A program made the position numbers and the translations under genes. From NCBI RefSeq assembly GCF_905147045.1, contig NC_065896.1:3559001-3623000 (forward strand): a stretch of DNA of 64,000 nt, written 5' to 3'. This document shows positions 1 to 12,406 of the stretch, piece by piece (position 1 is the stretch's first letter; each line of letters starts with the position of its first letter). This DNA is from Nymphalis io. Lineage: Eukaryota; Arthropoda; Insecta; Lepidoptera; Nymphalidae. A model generated the notes under the pieces. That model was given only the letters and a program-made list of their open reading frames with translations, was not told where the DNA came from and made no database searches.

Positions 1-529
1 ACTTGAAACGAACAAACATACGGGGACAAGCTAAATAAAACTTTTTAAAAATAAAGTTAAATATTCATATGCTTTTGAATTGAAATCAGTTTTAATCAAA
101 AATCGATCACAGTTACGAGTAGCTACATTGTAGTGAGCTTTACGTATTTTAATATGTGTGTTGTGTGTTCTTTATGCCTCCACTCCCATAATCCGGAAGT
201 GCAAATAATGTCCAAACTCCAGGCTTTTCCTGTGAATTTCTTGAGAAAAAGTTTTATACCATTATCTTTATTTAAAAGTATAAATACTTTCAATTAAAAG
301 TTTTAAGCGGATTACTAATAACAAAGATTTTTTAAGTATCATAGGTCAACCGGAATGAGTGGCTCTCGTCAGAGAAATCGTTCTTATTTTATCCATACTT
401 AATGGTGATTTCATCGTGGCATTTTGCATTCTTTAACACATCATTCGAAATTAATTAAAAAAATAAGCTGACTCAAAAACAGCAGCACTAAATAGTAAGA
501 ATAACTACAATTACTATAAAGTTAAATTT
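1..529. other. AT-rich DNA, nothing recognised
   Basis: No open frame with coding character, RNA gene or repeat could be recognised here. Confidence 0.5.
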
Positions 530-705
530 ATTTATTTGTTGAAACTATGTACAGACATTTTCATAAAATACAAAATTAAAATAAAAAGATCAAAATACAC
601 ATTACAAATTTAAAGCAAACACACGCCGTCTAAAACATTGTCCTGTGGCATTGTACCCAAGACGCTGGCACTATTGTCTCTCTGTACATCTCTGTTCTTT
701 TTATT
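530..705 (+). repeat. Interspersed repeat, inverted partner of 3245-3420
   Basis: Bases 623-684 match the reverse complement of 3299-3360 at 60 of 62 positions. The AT-rich sequence on the low-coordinate side is also similar. The family is not identified; it may be the 3' part of a retroelement. Confidence 0.6.
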
Positions 706-2158
706 TTAATTTTCTATAAAGTTATAAATAAAAAGTATAAAGTATTTAATGTAAATTAATATTGTAAAATGACGATTCAAGTATTAAAAGTCTACCTATT
801 TAAATAGTATATTTTGTTCTTGATATTTTTCGTTTCGACATTTAACAACATTGTATTTTTGATTTGAAATACCGTTAATTAATTATCCATGTACATAATG
901 CGACATCTTGCAATTGTAACAATAATAAAAAAATAACCTGACGTTTGGAGCGACATATCCGACAAGTAGATTGTCCGTGGAAAAATATATTTTTCATACT
1001 AATCGTCAGTAATTTAATACTATTTGTTAATTAGCAACAATGCCAAAACAAATATATTGTTGCCGTAAATTCACCGCGTTTAGTAATAGTTTCCGGTCCG
1101 GTATGGGGCCGTTGGAAACAATCCAAGGTAATCAATACGTACGGGGCTGAAGTTTTATATTCGTATAATATATGGCCGTTTGAACTAAGAATAATCGAGG
1201 CTTTATTTGAAAATAGAGTGTGTTCGTTTTCAATAATATTATTTGAAATAAAGAAAACGTATGTAAAACGGTTGAAAAAGATTGAATTAAATTTTTTTTT
1301 GTGATATTGTACCGTTTTTTATAAAATGTCATGCTAATATATAATTAAAGTTTGCTTGTCATGGATTTTACTTTATTTTTTTCTACATATTTATGGAAAT
1401 TTGAGCTATATCATCTATTTATTTTCATCGAAATCGGTTCAATAAATTTTTATATAGTATTGCAGCATACTGTAGTGCTTACTTACTGACGTTCGTCTAC
1501 CTTCTGATAAATTTTAGTACACGCTTTCTGCAAATAAATATTACCGATAAAAGTTTGATATTTGAACTGATAGTAATAGGATGCTTCAAAAAATATTAAA
1601 GAAGATGACATAAGGCGCCCGGAGAGATCAGAAACGCTTGTGTTTATTTTAGTTTATTTAATTTTATTTATTAGGTTTTCTTACAATCACACTAATACAT
1701 TTAAAGAAACAATAAATACAAACTTATCATCTAAGTGTAGAGACCAATTAAAAGTAAACATAACATGTAAATGAAAAATGGAAACCAGTTCATAAATACA
1801 AAAAAAGAAGCTTAAAAAAAAAGGAAGAAACGAAAAATAATAATTTATAAATATATCCAACACGTGATACTCATAACTATTTATCATTCAAGTACCCATT
1901 TACATACATCAAAAAGGAATTGAATCTGCGTGAATGACGACAAAAGAACAAACCTGGTTCAGAAGTTTACACAGTCTTGAAATTGGGGAAATTGCACCAA
2001 GAACAGTTCAACGCAAGGGTGAGCAGAGGGGTGTTATCGGAGATGGAGGATATCTAGCAGGAACGATAAGTAGGATTTTTATAAGCGATTCTGGACAGTC
2101 TATTATATTGTTGTATGCTTAGATGCTGTTTTTTAAATCTACTAATCCTATTAATTAT
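706..2158. other. Noncoding stretch without recognised features
   Basis: AT-rich. An open frame of 62 codons at 1934-2122 (plus strand) has no recognisable similarity and no supporting signals. A slightly GC-richer patch lies around 1070-1150. Confidence 0.4.
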
Positions 2159-2160
2159 AC

Positions 2161-2547
2161 ATATGTATGTGACTGACTCGTTGGTCTAGTGGCTACATGG
2201 AAGGCCGCAGACCCGGAGATCCTGGGTTCAAATCCCCGGTCGGGCTAAGAAAAAGTAATTGAGTTTTTCTGTCAAAAATTCTCAATAGTAGCCCGGAGTC
2301 TGGATGTTGAAAGTGTGTACACTCTCGTGCCTTGGAAAGCACGTAAATCCGTTGGTCCTGCGCCAGAACTTTTTTCAGTCGTGTCAGGTTGCTGTCCCAT
2401 CGGATTATGAGAGTTAGGGAATAGAGAATGCACCTGTGTTTGCGCACACACTTGGGAATATAATATGTCCTGCGCAGTTGGCTAATCTCTCTTGAGATTG
2501 GCCGCCGTGGGTCGGTTAGGAGGACATCATCATCATCATCAATTATA
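2161..2547 (+). mobile_element. tRNA-derived SINE (family V), near full length
   Basis: A tRNA-like head has a box A-like stretch near 2183-2195 (TGGTCTAGTGGCT) and box B GGTTCAAATCC at 2225-2235. A unique body follows and the element ends in a short ATC repeat at about 2525-2540. AATTATA occurs just before (2153-2159) and just after (2541-2547), a possible weak target duplication. Related copies lie at 16876-17090 (plus) and 19690-19905 (minus), with fragments near 17580-17640 and 39865-39950. Most open frames here are chance products. Confidence 0.8.
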
Positions 2548-3244
2548 AAAAAAGTTCATTAAAACGGTCTTCAGATTAGAAAGGTCAACTTGATATTCGA
2601 GTCACAAATCTTCCGGTTTACCTGGTATTTGTTGAACTTCTTCATAAACATTTATGGGTTCAATATGTAGGTCAAGCTCGTGTTACGGTTAGTGGTTTTT
2701 TATGCTACGTTATATTGAGAGGGTTAATTCAATACGGTCTTTGGAGTTCGTATTAAGTGTTATGTAGATTATATTCAAATGTACAAACATACAGAGTTTA
2801 CTTTCAGGTATTTTCATGTATCCATTGTATAATCGATATGGTTGATACTAAATATCTTGTTTTTTTAGGTCATACTTGAGACAGTATGAACTGTAGTAAT
2901 CACAATTAATAAATTTAATATTAGTATAACATTTAATTAAATATTGTTTTTATGTTAAATAAATTGATATACATTTGTAAAGTAGGACGATGTTTTTGTC
3001 TGTTGTAGTATTTAAAAATGTTATTGCGATTTGTATTTAAATCTATAAAAATCTTTACTTTTGTGAGTTTCTGTTACTACTATCGTTAAACTATCGTTAT
3101 AGAGTCTGCTCTAGAAGAGCAGGTTCTGTACACTTAACTCCCAACAAAGAGCTACAAAGTATTTACGTTATATGTAAGTATTTTATTTTATTTAAAAACT
3201 TCTTGCATTTCTGCCAACATTCTTTGATTTAATTATTTCTCTGA
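2548..3244. other. AT-rich DNA, nothing recognised
   Basis: No gene, RNA or repeat recognised. Confidence 0.45.
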
Positions 3245-3420
3245 AATATATTAGAAAGAACTGGCGCTTATTTACCCCAAAGCCTGAGTCTAGCGGTGCA
3301 GAGAGGCAATAGTGCCAGCGTCTTGGGTACAATGCCACAGGACAATATTTTAGACGGCGTATTTTTTCTATAAATTTTTAATATGTAATTTTTTTTTTAT
3401 TTTAGTTATAGAATATATAA
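3245..3420 (-). repeat. Interspersed repeat, inverted partner of 530-705
   Basis: Bases 3299-3360 are the reverse complement of 623-684 with two mismatches. The two copies face opposite ways about 2.6 kb apart. Confidence 0.6.
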
Positions 3421-4895
3421 ATAAAAATGACTGTATATAGCTTATAAATCTATATATAATAATTATAATTCTATTTTACTTAATTGAAAATAAAATGATT
3501 CGTCACACGTGTATAAATTAATTATTTATTTATGGAAAATTTGTATTATAAATATGGTTGCTTATTGTTGTTGCTAACTTGATTCGTATAACTGACAAAA
3601 CATTTTGATAAAACTTATTTTATTACACCTGTAATGCTTATCGATTGCGATAAGATTGCAATTTCAATTAAAACAAGTATCGAATTAGGTATGTAAATTT
3701 TAAGTATGATTAAAAACACATTTTCCTCAAATATACATATATAAATATTTCTTGAAATAACTTCACTTCAAATATTAAATACTAATTACAGTATGATTTT
3801 AATTCTAATAAGACAGACATTTGAAAATGTACATCGAAATTATGTTTCCTACAAATTGTAATAATTAATATTCATTAAAGAACATCGTTAAAATATAGTA
3901 CTCTATTTAATTGCGGAATTTTCATAAGTACACGCCAAGTAAAATTAAGCAAGTTATTTGAACAGACGTACCTTTACATATGACTCGTTTTATGTCACTT
4001 ATTAATCCGAGCGCTGGATCTGATATTCTTTACCACTAATTGCATTCATAAAACTCATAACACATTGTATAATGTCGCAATTGTTAAAGCAGCAATGCGC
4101 TACATCAGTTTTGTACGTTGAAGTGTTTTTTTAATAAAGTTTTTTACCGCGTGACCGTATGTGCGGTCAATGACTCAAGAGACACATCATATCTGTACGG
4201 AGGCTGGTTTGATACTGACAGTTTTCAGTTGTTTACTACGCCCCGCCCGCCCTTCGAGCCACGCCGTAGGGCACGAATCTAAGTGATGTATAACCTCTTT
4301 GCTAGACGTACACTGAGTTATTTTATTAGATTGTTGTACGTGAGTTGAGGCTACAGCCTTTGCATAGTCAACAGCGGCTTCACCTTTTTAATTTTAAAGT
4401 ATTCTCTCAGCTTAAAGCTACAAAGTTACGTAGGTATCAAACCTTGTTTACTTTTATTATTCAGCTCAATTTATTCATGTCCAAATGAGTGATTTAGAAT
4501 TGTTTAATTTAAAATTGGAAAAAGAAGATAGACAGTAGAGTTAAACTCCTAAAATATAGGGAACACAGTTGAACACTAACATTACGACTAATTCATATTG
4601 TAGCTACTTATGTACACATAAGTGTATTTAAAAACAGAAATTCTGCTTGAAAATGGTTTAATAAAAACACATAACGAAATGCCATGATATTGTATTAAAT
4701 AAATAAATAAAATTAACGTCACGAATGAAAACATAATCAAGGACTTAACAATAACCCTGTGAAACTATAGCTCAAATCCTGAAGAGTTTTTCTTTCACTT
4801 CACTCTGAGCACAGTATGATACCTCACGACACGAAGCGAAGCAAACTTCTGTGATACAGTTGGATCTATATCGTATAGTATTTGCTAAGACTATA
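3421..4895. other. AT-rich DNA with one GC-rich patch
   Basis: Mostly AT-rich without features. A patch at about 4225-4290, in the middle of very AT-rich DNA, is markedly richer in C and G. It could be an unannotated exon, promoter or old repeat; no open frame with recognisable similarity was found. Confidence 0.35.
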
Positions 4896-5105
4896 TATAG
4901 CCTGTTGACGCAGTTGCCAGTATCCCTGCCTTCCACTCCGGGGTTGCGGGCTCAATTTCCTCCACCAGTCTGAATGTATATGTGCAATTGTTAGAAATTA
5001 CATACGCAAAAATGTTTATCAGCATGCCCATAACACGGGCATTAAGTTGCCTACCTTAGAACCAGACGATCGTGTGTATAAAATATGTATGTACAAAATA
5101 CCTAT
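4896..5105 (+). mobile_element. Degenerate tRNA-derived SINE
   Basis: A diverged box B-like stretch (GGGTTGCGGGCTCAATTT, about 4941-4958) is followed by a body including CCCATAACACGGGCATTAAG. This resembles a common lepidopteran tRNA-derived SINE. Strongly diverged, so probably old. Confidence 0.5.
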
Positions 5106-5750
5106 TGTAATTCAGCAATACGAAGATGGTACCTTTTTCTGTTCTTTTCAGTTACTAACGTGGGATGATTTGAGGTTTGAAAGTACTTTGCGTTACGTAA
5201 TCATCGTCGCTCTACTTTATTGGGTTTTTGAAGTGATTGCATGTTTTGTGTGAAAATAAGCAACTGATGTTTATAATGTCGCAGCTGGTTGGTGTCCCTC
5301 GCTGATTGTTAGTACCAGTACTACTTGAATATCTTTGGGCGTTTTTAATACATCACAGTTACACAGTTATTGATTTAGAAAATATAATACGTCTATTTTG
5401 TGGATGTCCTTTTGGCTTAGATAATAATTAGTGGCATCTGACAATTGCATTATGCCATCTCATATTTGATTCATCTTATCGATTGTTTCTCTATATTCGT
5501 CCAGTTGGATATTATAATGAAATGACACGAAAAACTATATAAATTTATGTTTGTTTACTTAATTGCATGAAAGTGACGCTTTATGGGCTTAAATATAAAA
5601 ATATGCAATGATGTCACAACATATTAAATAATTGGAGTTTCTCTTTCGATGGAGTGAACTAAAATATAATTCTCTGTTTTGCGAGAGAAACTTGGGGCTA
5701 ATGTTTGTTGTCATTAAAAAATAGAGTAAATAAGTAAAGTAATTATTACA
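5106..5750. other. AT-rich DNA, nothing recognised
   Basis: The end of an open frame at 5047-5253 has no recognisable similarity and overlaps the SINE remnant. Nothing else seen. Confidence 0.4.
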
Positions 5751-5975
5751 GACTGTAAATATCCCACTATAGGGCTAAGGCCTCCTCTTCTTTTTGAGAA
5801 GGCTGGGGTCTTTTTGGGGGCTTACTCCACCACGCTGGATAAACGTGACAGATTTTCATCGTGATTTTCTTTTCTTTTGATGAGATGTTGAAAATTAAGA
5901 GATGCTTGTCGACTGTGGGCTGTGGGTTTGATTCACGTCTTCTAACCAATAAGTCATCACGGCTCACTCGTAATA
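5751..5975 (-). mobile_element. SINE family T, degenerate minus-strand copy
   Basis: Read on the minus strand, a tRNA-like head (about 5975-5900) is followed by the family body AGCGTGGTGGAGTAAGC and the conserved GAGGAGGCCTTAGCCC stretch. Matches the intact copy at 54304-54618 in order and content. Confidence 0.65.
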
Positions 5976-6079
5976 ATTATATAAATTATAAATATATTAC
6001 CTCTTTAAAGATGATACTTAAACAAACAATATTACAAAAAAATATCCATAGATAATGTATTTAGGGAGATTACGATTTT

Positions 6080-6205
6080 AGGAAGATGGCGGGTGCTCAA
6101 TGGATGCGACTAGCACAGGACCGGGAGAACTGGCGCGCCTGTGAGGAGGCCTATGTCCAGCAGTGGATTAATGTGGGCTGAATATGATGATGATGATGAT
6201 GATGT
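6080..6205 (+). mobile_element. RTE-type LINE, 3'-end remnant
   Basis: Contains the degraded end of the RTE reading frame (compare 46430-46512: GGAGGCCTATGTCCAGCAGTGG here). It runs into a (GAT)n repeat at about 6185-6204. The full-length copy at 42832-46525 ends in TTGA repeats instead, so this is probably a different subfamily. Confidence 0.7.
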
Positions 6206-6794
6206 ATTTAAAATAATCCGTTTCGAATGAAATAATCTATACGAATACGATACAAATAAATATTTTTCCTTATTTTTTGATATATATTATATATAGATTG
6301 AAGTATGATTATTAAATATTCATTAGTTTCGTAGATTATTTACATTTTTTTGGCTTCACTTAAACGCAAGTTACTTAAAGTCAAACCTAAATATATAGCG
6401 ATGACCAAGATATTAGTATTTATTTTAAAGAAAAAAAAGTACACGATGTTTTTCTGATAGAATATTTGAATATAAATAATAATATATTCAACGAAGAAAT
6501 AAAAACGACACAGTGTACTGGATTTTTTTTATATGGAATTCTTAATTGGAACTGGTATGACAAGGGTAGCAATTTCACATTCAAATATAAAAAAGAGTTG
6601 TATGTTCCCTAAAAACAAACTAACGTAAACAAATATACAGGACCCGAGTAAACTATGTAATTTTCCCAGGCAAGTCTCGATAAAAGTAATAAGGAAAAGG
6701 TTTGGAGCTTCCACAACACTGCCCTAATGCGGATTATTGGATACTTATTATGGATGGTTGTCTATATTGCCTATAGCCCATAGGCCATAGGCAT
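6206..6794. other. AT-rich DNA, nothing recognised
   Basis: No gene or repeat recognised. Confidence 0.4.
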
Positions 6795-6975
6795 ACTGAC
6801 CGACGACTTGAAGAAAATCAGACTAGACGCGGAAGGCGGAAACTGGGAGATTTGGTTTGTCGTTTTGAATAAAAATATTGTGTTTGATTGACAAAGATTA
6901 ATTTGACGCACCTTTTGGAAGAAGGACAATGAAGCAGTGGATTGAGATTGTGATTGGTGATAATAATTATGACGA
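6795..6975 (+). mobile_element. RTE-type LINE, strongly degraded 3'-end remnant
   Basis: TGACCGACGACTTGAAGAAA and a GACGCGGAAGGCGGAAACTGGGAG stretch, given here in parts, followed later by GAAGCAGTGGATTGAGATTG, match the order of the last 120 bases of the RTE frame. About 75 bases of unrelated sequence lie between the two parts. Confidence 0.5.
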
Positions 6976-7589
6976 TGACACCTATATCGCCCCTATGTTA
7001 ATCCGGGAATGCAAATAAATCACATAATTTAAATAATTCAAACCCAGATAATGACTGTCGGTTAATCAATACGAACTATTCTATTTTACGAAAGTCATCC
7101 AACGCTAAATATAAATGTAACCACAGCCAACGTCGTTCTGAAACCACACATATTACTCAAAGAAATAAAATCCCCTTGAAAATACATTGTAAAACATTGT
7201 TTATTAATAGCGACAGCTTAAATAAATTAAGTATTTCTTAATAACTGCTTAATGCTTTTTTTATTCTTATAATGAAGTCCAATTTTAAAACATAGCAACA
7301 TTTAATTCTACTTCAATGTTTTAGTGGTCAGCTTTTAAGGCTGTGAGGTTGGTACTGTCAATTCGTGGCTTATAATCGCATAACTTATTTTGTATACCTG
7401 TGTTGCAAAGTGAGCCAGTGCAATTACGAGTACAGGCACAAGAGAAATCGTAGATACAATGATGGGGATGATAAATCACGGTAGCGTATTGACAGTAAAC
7501 AAGATTATGTTTATTTTTATAATACATTGACGATATTTTTAGTATTTATTATGTACTAAATTTAGCCGAGTTTGCGTAATTCTTAATAG
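6976..7589. other. AT-rich DNA, nothing recognised
   Basis: The open frame at 7321-7527 (minus) shows no recognisable domain. Confidence 0.4.
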
Positions 7590-7830
7590 AATATTGTTGG
7601 AACAAACTTGGACATGCACCACTGGCTTTTCATGTGCATAATTTGTGTTTATTATCTCGTGCTCGGCGGTGTAGGAAAACATCGTTAGGAAGCCTGCTGT
7701 GCCGGATGATAATATGCCATATGTATATACATCAATTAACAAGCATTATCGCAGCGAGGTGGAGTAAGCTCCAAACTTCCTTCCCGAAATATGAGGAGGC
7801 CTTAACCTAGGTGAGACATTTAGAGGCTGT
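7590..7830 (+). mobile_element. SINE family T, degenerate body
   Basis: The body elements of family T appear in order: the CATGTGC..TAATTTGTG stretch, GGAAAACATCGTTAGGAAGC, then GTGGAGTAAGCTCCAAAC and GAGGAGGCCTTAACC. The central part and the head are missing or too diverged. Confidence 0.6.
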
Positions 7831-9575
7831 TTGTCTTAATATTCAACTAAACTTGCAAACTTACTTGAGATAAATCAATTATCTACATATTTTTAATCTG
7901 TTTTGAACAAATATTGTGTTCTTCTCGCTTCGCTATTCCAAAAACTTTTTTGCAAGACTCTGCTGTTCCCCTTTCTTCACCGCAACATTTTACTCCGATT
8001 TACTTACAACGTATTCTTCTCTTCTCAAAATATCTTATTAAATTTATAAAAGAAAAAGGGGAATAATACTTTATCATACGAGAGGCATTGTGCTGTGATA
8101 TGCCGTGTATTTCCAAAAGCAATGTGTATAGATACTAAGAGCACCTTAACACAAATTAAATAACGACAATGCATTCAAATTTATATTTGGAACAGATTTC
8201 GAAACGTTTTTTTTATTTAAAAGATTCTAAATATTATGTCGCAAACTGTACCTACTTATTGCAATAAATTGCTTTTCAATTATTCAAAAATCGATGGTTG
8301 AGTTTTAAATAGCTTGAGAGTCGATTCAGAAATGTGGCATATTTCCTCGCGGCAGCGCCAGCTTATTTCAATTAATTTTAAATCGTTTGAATTAAATTAG
8401 ACTTCATTAAAGCAATTTAAATTTGCGTCGTCGTTGCCGTATTTTCGTAGATAATGGTTATTTTAATGCATTTAACCAAAAAAACTATATATTATGCGAA
8501 TAAATCTACGTCTCGTTTGAATTCCTGCTTGTGATTCACGTTTATAAATCAAAGATATGCTGTTGAATTTTTAGTGGTTTTTTATTAATAGTCGTCTAGG
8601 CGCCGATCGTAAAACTTATTTAGAACTACTTTGTAAATATTTGTGTTCATTTTGCATTATAATCTTTATTTTAAAGTTGCATTTAATTATTTTACATTCA
8701 ATGTAACTGGTCATTATAATTATATTTAACACGTTGCTGCGATTAACAACATTAAAGAAATAAAATCTTATATTATTTAAATAATTTGTTTACATAAGAA
8801 TTATATACTTAAATTAAATATAGCATTTCTCGTTGAATCGCCTTTTTTGTTATATCATAATATGTTTTTTTTAGTGATCATTGTAATTGATGCTAGGAGT
8901 TCAATACTTGTAAAGTTGCAGACTAATTTAAGTGCTTCGTTTCTTTGTAACTCTAACTTTTGAGTGAAACAAAGTCCCTATATACATAATAAACGCTCTA
9001 TATTTTTTTAAATTATTATCTATTTGAAATAACAAAAAATTTGTTTTTTAAAATTAATATAATACTGGTTGTATTGTATTAATTTTAACCCAATGTTATA
9101 TTATTTTCGAAACTGTTTTGCCATGTGTCGTTAAAGTACAACGTTCGGCGTTCTTTATAAATTAATTTTAATTAAAGAACTACATAAATTAATTTCATAG
9201 CCACTATTTTGGCAATGAAGACAAATAAAAAAAAATTAACAACAACTGTGGCGGCAAGTTTTTTATTACGCCTCTATAACTTACTTTTCGCAGAATGAAA
9301 TGAAAATACGAAATTTGCGTAAGTTTGCGCAATGTTTTGGTTTCTCTTGAGTGTATATTACATAACTAATAACTATTACAATTTTTATTTCACATTTCAC
9401 ATAAGGGCTTATAAATAAGCTCAGTCAAGACAAGAAATAACTTATGCAATAAATAATTAAAGTAAATAAGGACACTAAGTTTTAATTAAGTTTAAGAGTA
9501 CAGTCTGGTCATCCTAGTTAGATTATTAGAATAACCTGTGTTAAAAATGGATTACATTATACGAGTATGTTCTTG
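7831..9575. other. AT-rich DNA, nothing recognised
   Basis: About 1.7 kb without coding character or a repeat that I recognise. Confidence 0.4.

Positions 9576-9628
<53 letters not shown>
9576..9628. repeat. TA microsatellite
   Basis: About 26 uninterrupted TA units. The surrounding plus-strand open frame (9538-9735) is an artefact of this repeat. Confidence 0.95.
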
Positions 9629-9629
<1 letters not shown>

Positions 9630-10044
9630 CTCTTATATATATTTGTGGAGTGTTCTTTTAAATATCTTGATTGGTTTTGGTACCTTACCGTGTGATTTGT
9701 TGGAATCCAATATTACTGCGTACAGCAAAAATTAAGACGGATCAGATTTATTTATTTCTTAAAGCACACCTCTGTATTTCAACTGGTTAAGTTTTTTATT
9801 CACGTTGGCTGAAGGTCGTACTGGTTTTTCATAAATGTAAGCATTTTTATTTACTTTAATTTAGGAGTCAATTTATTTTTAAGCTGTGGTAATTTGCAAT
9901 GTTCCTCTACACGACGTTTAGGAGAATATTTAAATTTATATTTAAAAGCATAAAAACATTTTATTGGATTTTATTACCTCCTACTACTTTATCAACACAT
10001 ACTAGTAATAGTAAAGTAGTAACAGCCTGTGAATGTCCCACTTT
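9629..10044. other. AT-rich DNA, nothing recognised
   Basis: No gene or repeat recognised. Confidence 0.4.
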
Positions 10045-10185
10045 AAAAAAAAAGTTTTTTTTTTCGAGAAGATGGTATAAAGTTGGTGAAATACACATGT
10101 GGCAGAATTTCAGTGAAATTAGACACATGCAGGTTTCTCACGATGTCTACCTTCACCGCATAGCACGAGATGAATTATAATCACA
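10045..10185 (-). mobile_element. SINE family T fragment
   Basis: The minus strand carries the family T middle section (GCACGAGATGAATTATAATC complement side, GTGAGAAACCTGCATGTGTC and the CACATGTG stretch). The head is missing. Confidence 0.6.
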
Positions 10186-10269
10186 CACACACACGTACTT
10201 GAAATTAGTTTTTACTTAATATTAATGACATTTCGCCTATAAAATATTGCACTAAGTACTTCACGAAAA

Positions 10270-10475
10270 TGGACGTCAGCCAATTCCTGACAAAAATTAG
10301 ACCACGAATTTTAATGGAATGCCGACCGGAGAGAAAACAAACACTGGACCGTCGGTTGCGTAAAAAACTCAAATTGTTGTCATTTGCCCACTCCGGGATT
10401 TGAACATACGACCTTGAGATCTGCCGTATGAGGTAGCCATTATTTTAACGAGGCAGTTACTGATATGTAGGAAAC
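10270..10475 (-). mobile_element. tRNA-derived SINE, another family, minus strand
   Basis: On the minus strand a tRNA-like region reads GGCTACCTCATACGGCAGAT, then box B-like TGTTCAAATCCCGGAGTGGG, then a body running toward lower coordinates. Family not identified. Confidence 0.5.
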
Positions 10476-11049
10476 AATAGTGTGTATATTCAATATATTA
10501 ATTGCAGTTGCATCTTGGTACCTGCATTTGTTTTCAAATACAATTGCAAGTTTATGTCTGTAATAGACAATACGCATAATAAACTATAAAGTCTGTTGTA
10601 TTCTAGGTGTGGATTGTGTACCTTAATTGGTTAATCGATGATAAGTATCCATAACGATCCATTGTTCTATTATAGCGCGTAAAATGTACTGATTTTGAGT
10701 TGAATACTGATTAGATAAAGGTAGATAGCCTGGGCGAACGCAAAATGTAATTATGGAGCGACGAAGAATCTGAATTGCATGTTTAACGTATAGAAATTTT
10801 TAGAACGCCATCGCGTCTTGCTGTTTACGTGACCGGAATCTAAACAGACTTGTCTAGATTCTTACGGGAAAGTTTTTTTTTTATGTGGATTTATTGCGTG
10901 CTGTTTAACGTGTCAAATTTTTTGATAAAAAAAATCTGTTCAAGTTTATTCTGAACTTTGTACTCGTGCCTTTATAAATTATTTAGGAAATCTTTTAGAG
11001 ATGAGAATTATATAGGTTTCTTTGTAAATATTTTTCTTAAGCATACATC
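10476..11049. other. AT-rich DNA, nothing recognised
   Basis: No gene or repeat recognised. Confidence 0.4.
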
Positions 11050-11121
11050 AGTGGATAGGTGGATGAGTGGATCAGTGGATGGGTGAACAGGTAAATGCGT
11101 GAGTGGTTGATTTGGTGGATA
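11050..11121. repeat. Degenerate minisatellite (GTGGAT-like units)
   Basis: Imperfect repetition of GTGGAT / GTGGATGAGTG-type units over about 70 bases. Confidence 0.7.
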
Positions 11122-12406
11122 CAAAGATGAATAAGGTTCAGTTTCTTTCATATCTAACTATAAAGATTTTTAATTGTGTAATTAATTATTACATATATAA
11201 TAAATTTCGTAATAAAACTGATTCAAGTTTTAACGCCTAAATTGGAACTAATAATCGTAAACATGCAAAAATAACTTTTATATAAAACATATTTCAATAT
11301 ACACATTATTTTACGATTAAATCGATTTAAAACGATTCCTGCTTTTAATATGGGTAGGTTGAAGTCGTCATCAAGTTTAATATGGATCTATAGTGTCCCA
11401 TAGACAAGTCTTTATCGTTTATGCATGGCGGATTTAAAATGAGACAAGATATGCTTTCATCAGTATGGCTTTATTTATTTACACCGAAACTCAACTTATA
11501 ACAATGTTAGTGACGTTTTCTCGTCCATGAAGATCTTTTGTCCGTTTATTGGCTCTAGAGCATGATACCATTGCTCGAGCTACGTGTTTTGTTCGAATAA
11601 AAGGCAACTACGAAGTTTTATGACAATAAAAGAAGACAAATGTAGTATACAGGCTGTATTTTTATGGGTTATTATTTTTTTTTACAAAACCATGTTTGAG
11701 TTTGACACGAGAATGAGTATTCAAAAAAATATTTCTTATTTCAGCATTCTCGGCATGACATAACTTTTAACCCGAATGACTGTGACAGTCAAGTTGACAT
11801 TGCCGTGAGAAAATAAAGGAAACGATACAAATAAAACACGAATGTACGAAAGTAAAATAAATGTTTCTTTTTTATATTTATTTTAAAATGAGTTGTATAT
11901 ATTTATGTGATACACAATTATATTAGTTCCTTAATAATAATTATATTGATATAAAAATATTATTGTAAATATATACTTTTATTAACAATAAACGTTAACC
12001 ATAAATAGACTAATTAGTAATTCGTATAATAATTGTAATAATCTTTGGACATACCAAAACTACTTATAAAATATAATTAAAACACGCAAATAGTGTAATC
12101 TTGCCAACTGAGATATTTCTTAGTATTATTATTTAAAACCTGCAACTCACGTTTTTCGTTTTAACTCTTATAAGTATTTTTAAGGTATTAAAACTTCACA
12201 ATTACAAATATTCAAAGTCAATCTATATTCGATCAGGAATCTGTGGAGACTAGGGCTAGTTGTTTTATACTTTTTAGTCTTTTTATCTTTAAAAGTTTAA
12301 CATTTTAATATTTTTTAAATTGACTTATAAAGTATTGTTAATATTTTATAACAATGTTGAATAACACTAAGCATTTTGCCTTTTTTAGTAACCGTTCGAA
12401 TGCCCT
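11122..12406. other. 3' flank of globin gene A
   Basis: AT-rich. The part around 12030-12075 (TAATCTTTGGACATA) has a counterpart at about 20595-20640 beyond the end of globin gene B, so the duplicated unit extends past the stop codon. The 3' end of the transcript was not placed. Confidence 0.5.

Noticed and set aside
2183..2240. Possible tRNA gene (box A and box B present)
   Set aside because: The tRNA-like part continues into a body shared with other copies and ends in a short repeat, so it is the head of a SINE. The same holds for the heads at 24156, 26124, 33602 and 54304.
9538..9735. Open frame with a Tyr-Ile repeat protein
   Set aside because: It is only the translation of the TA microsatellite.
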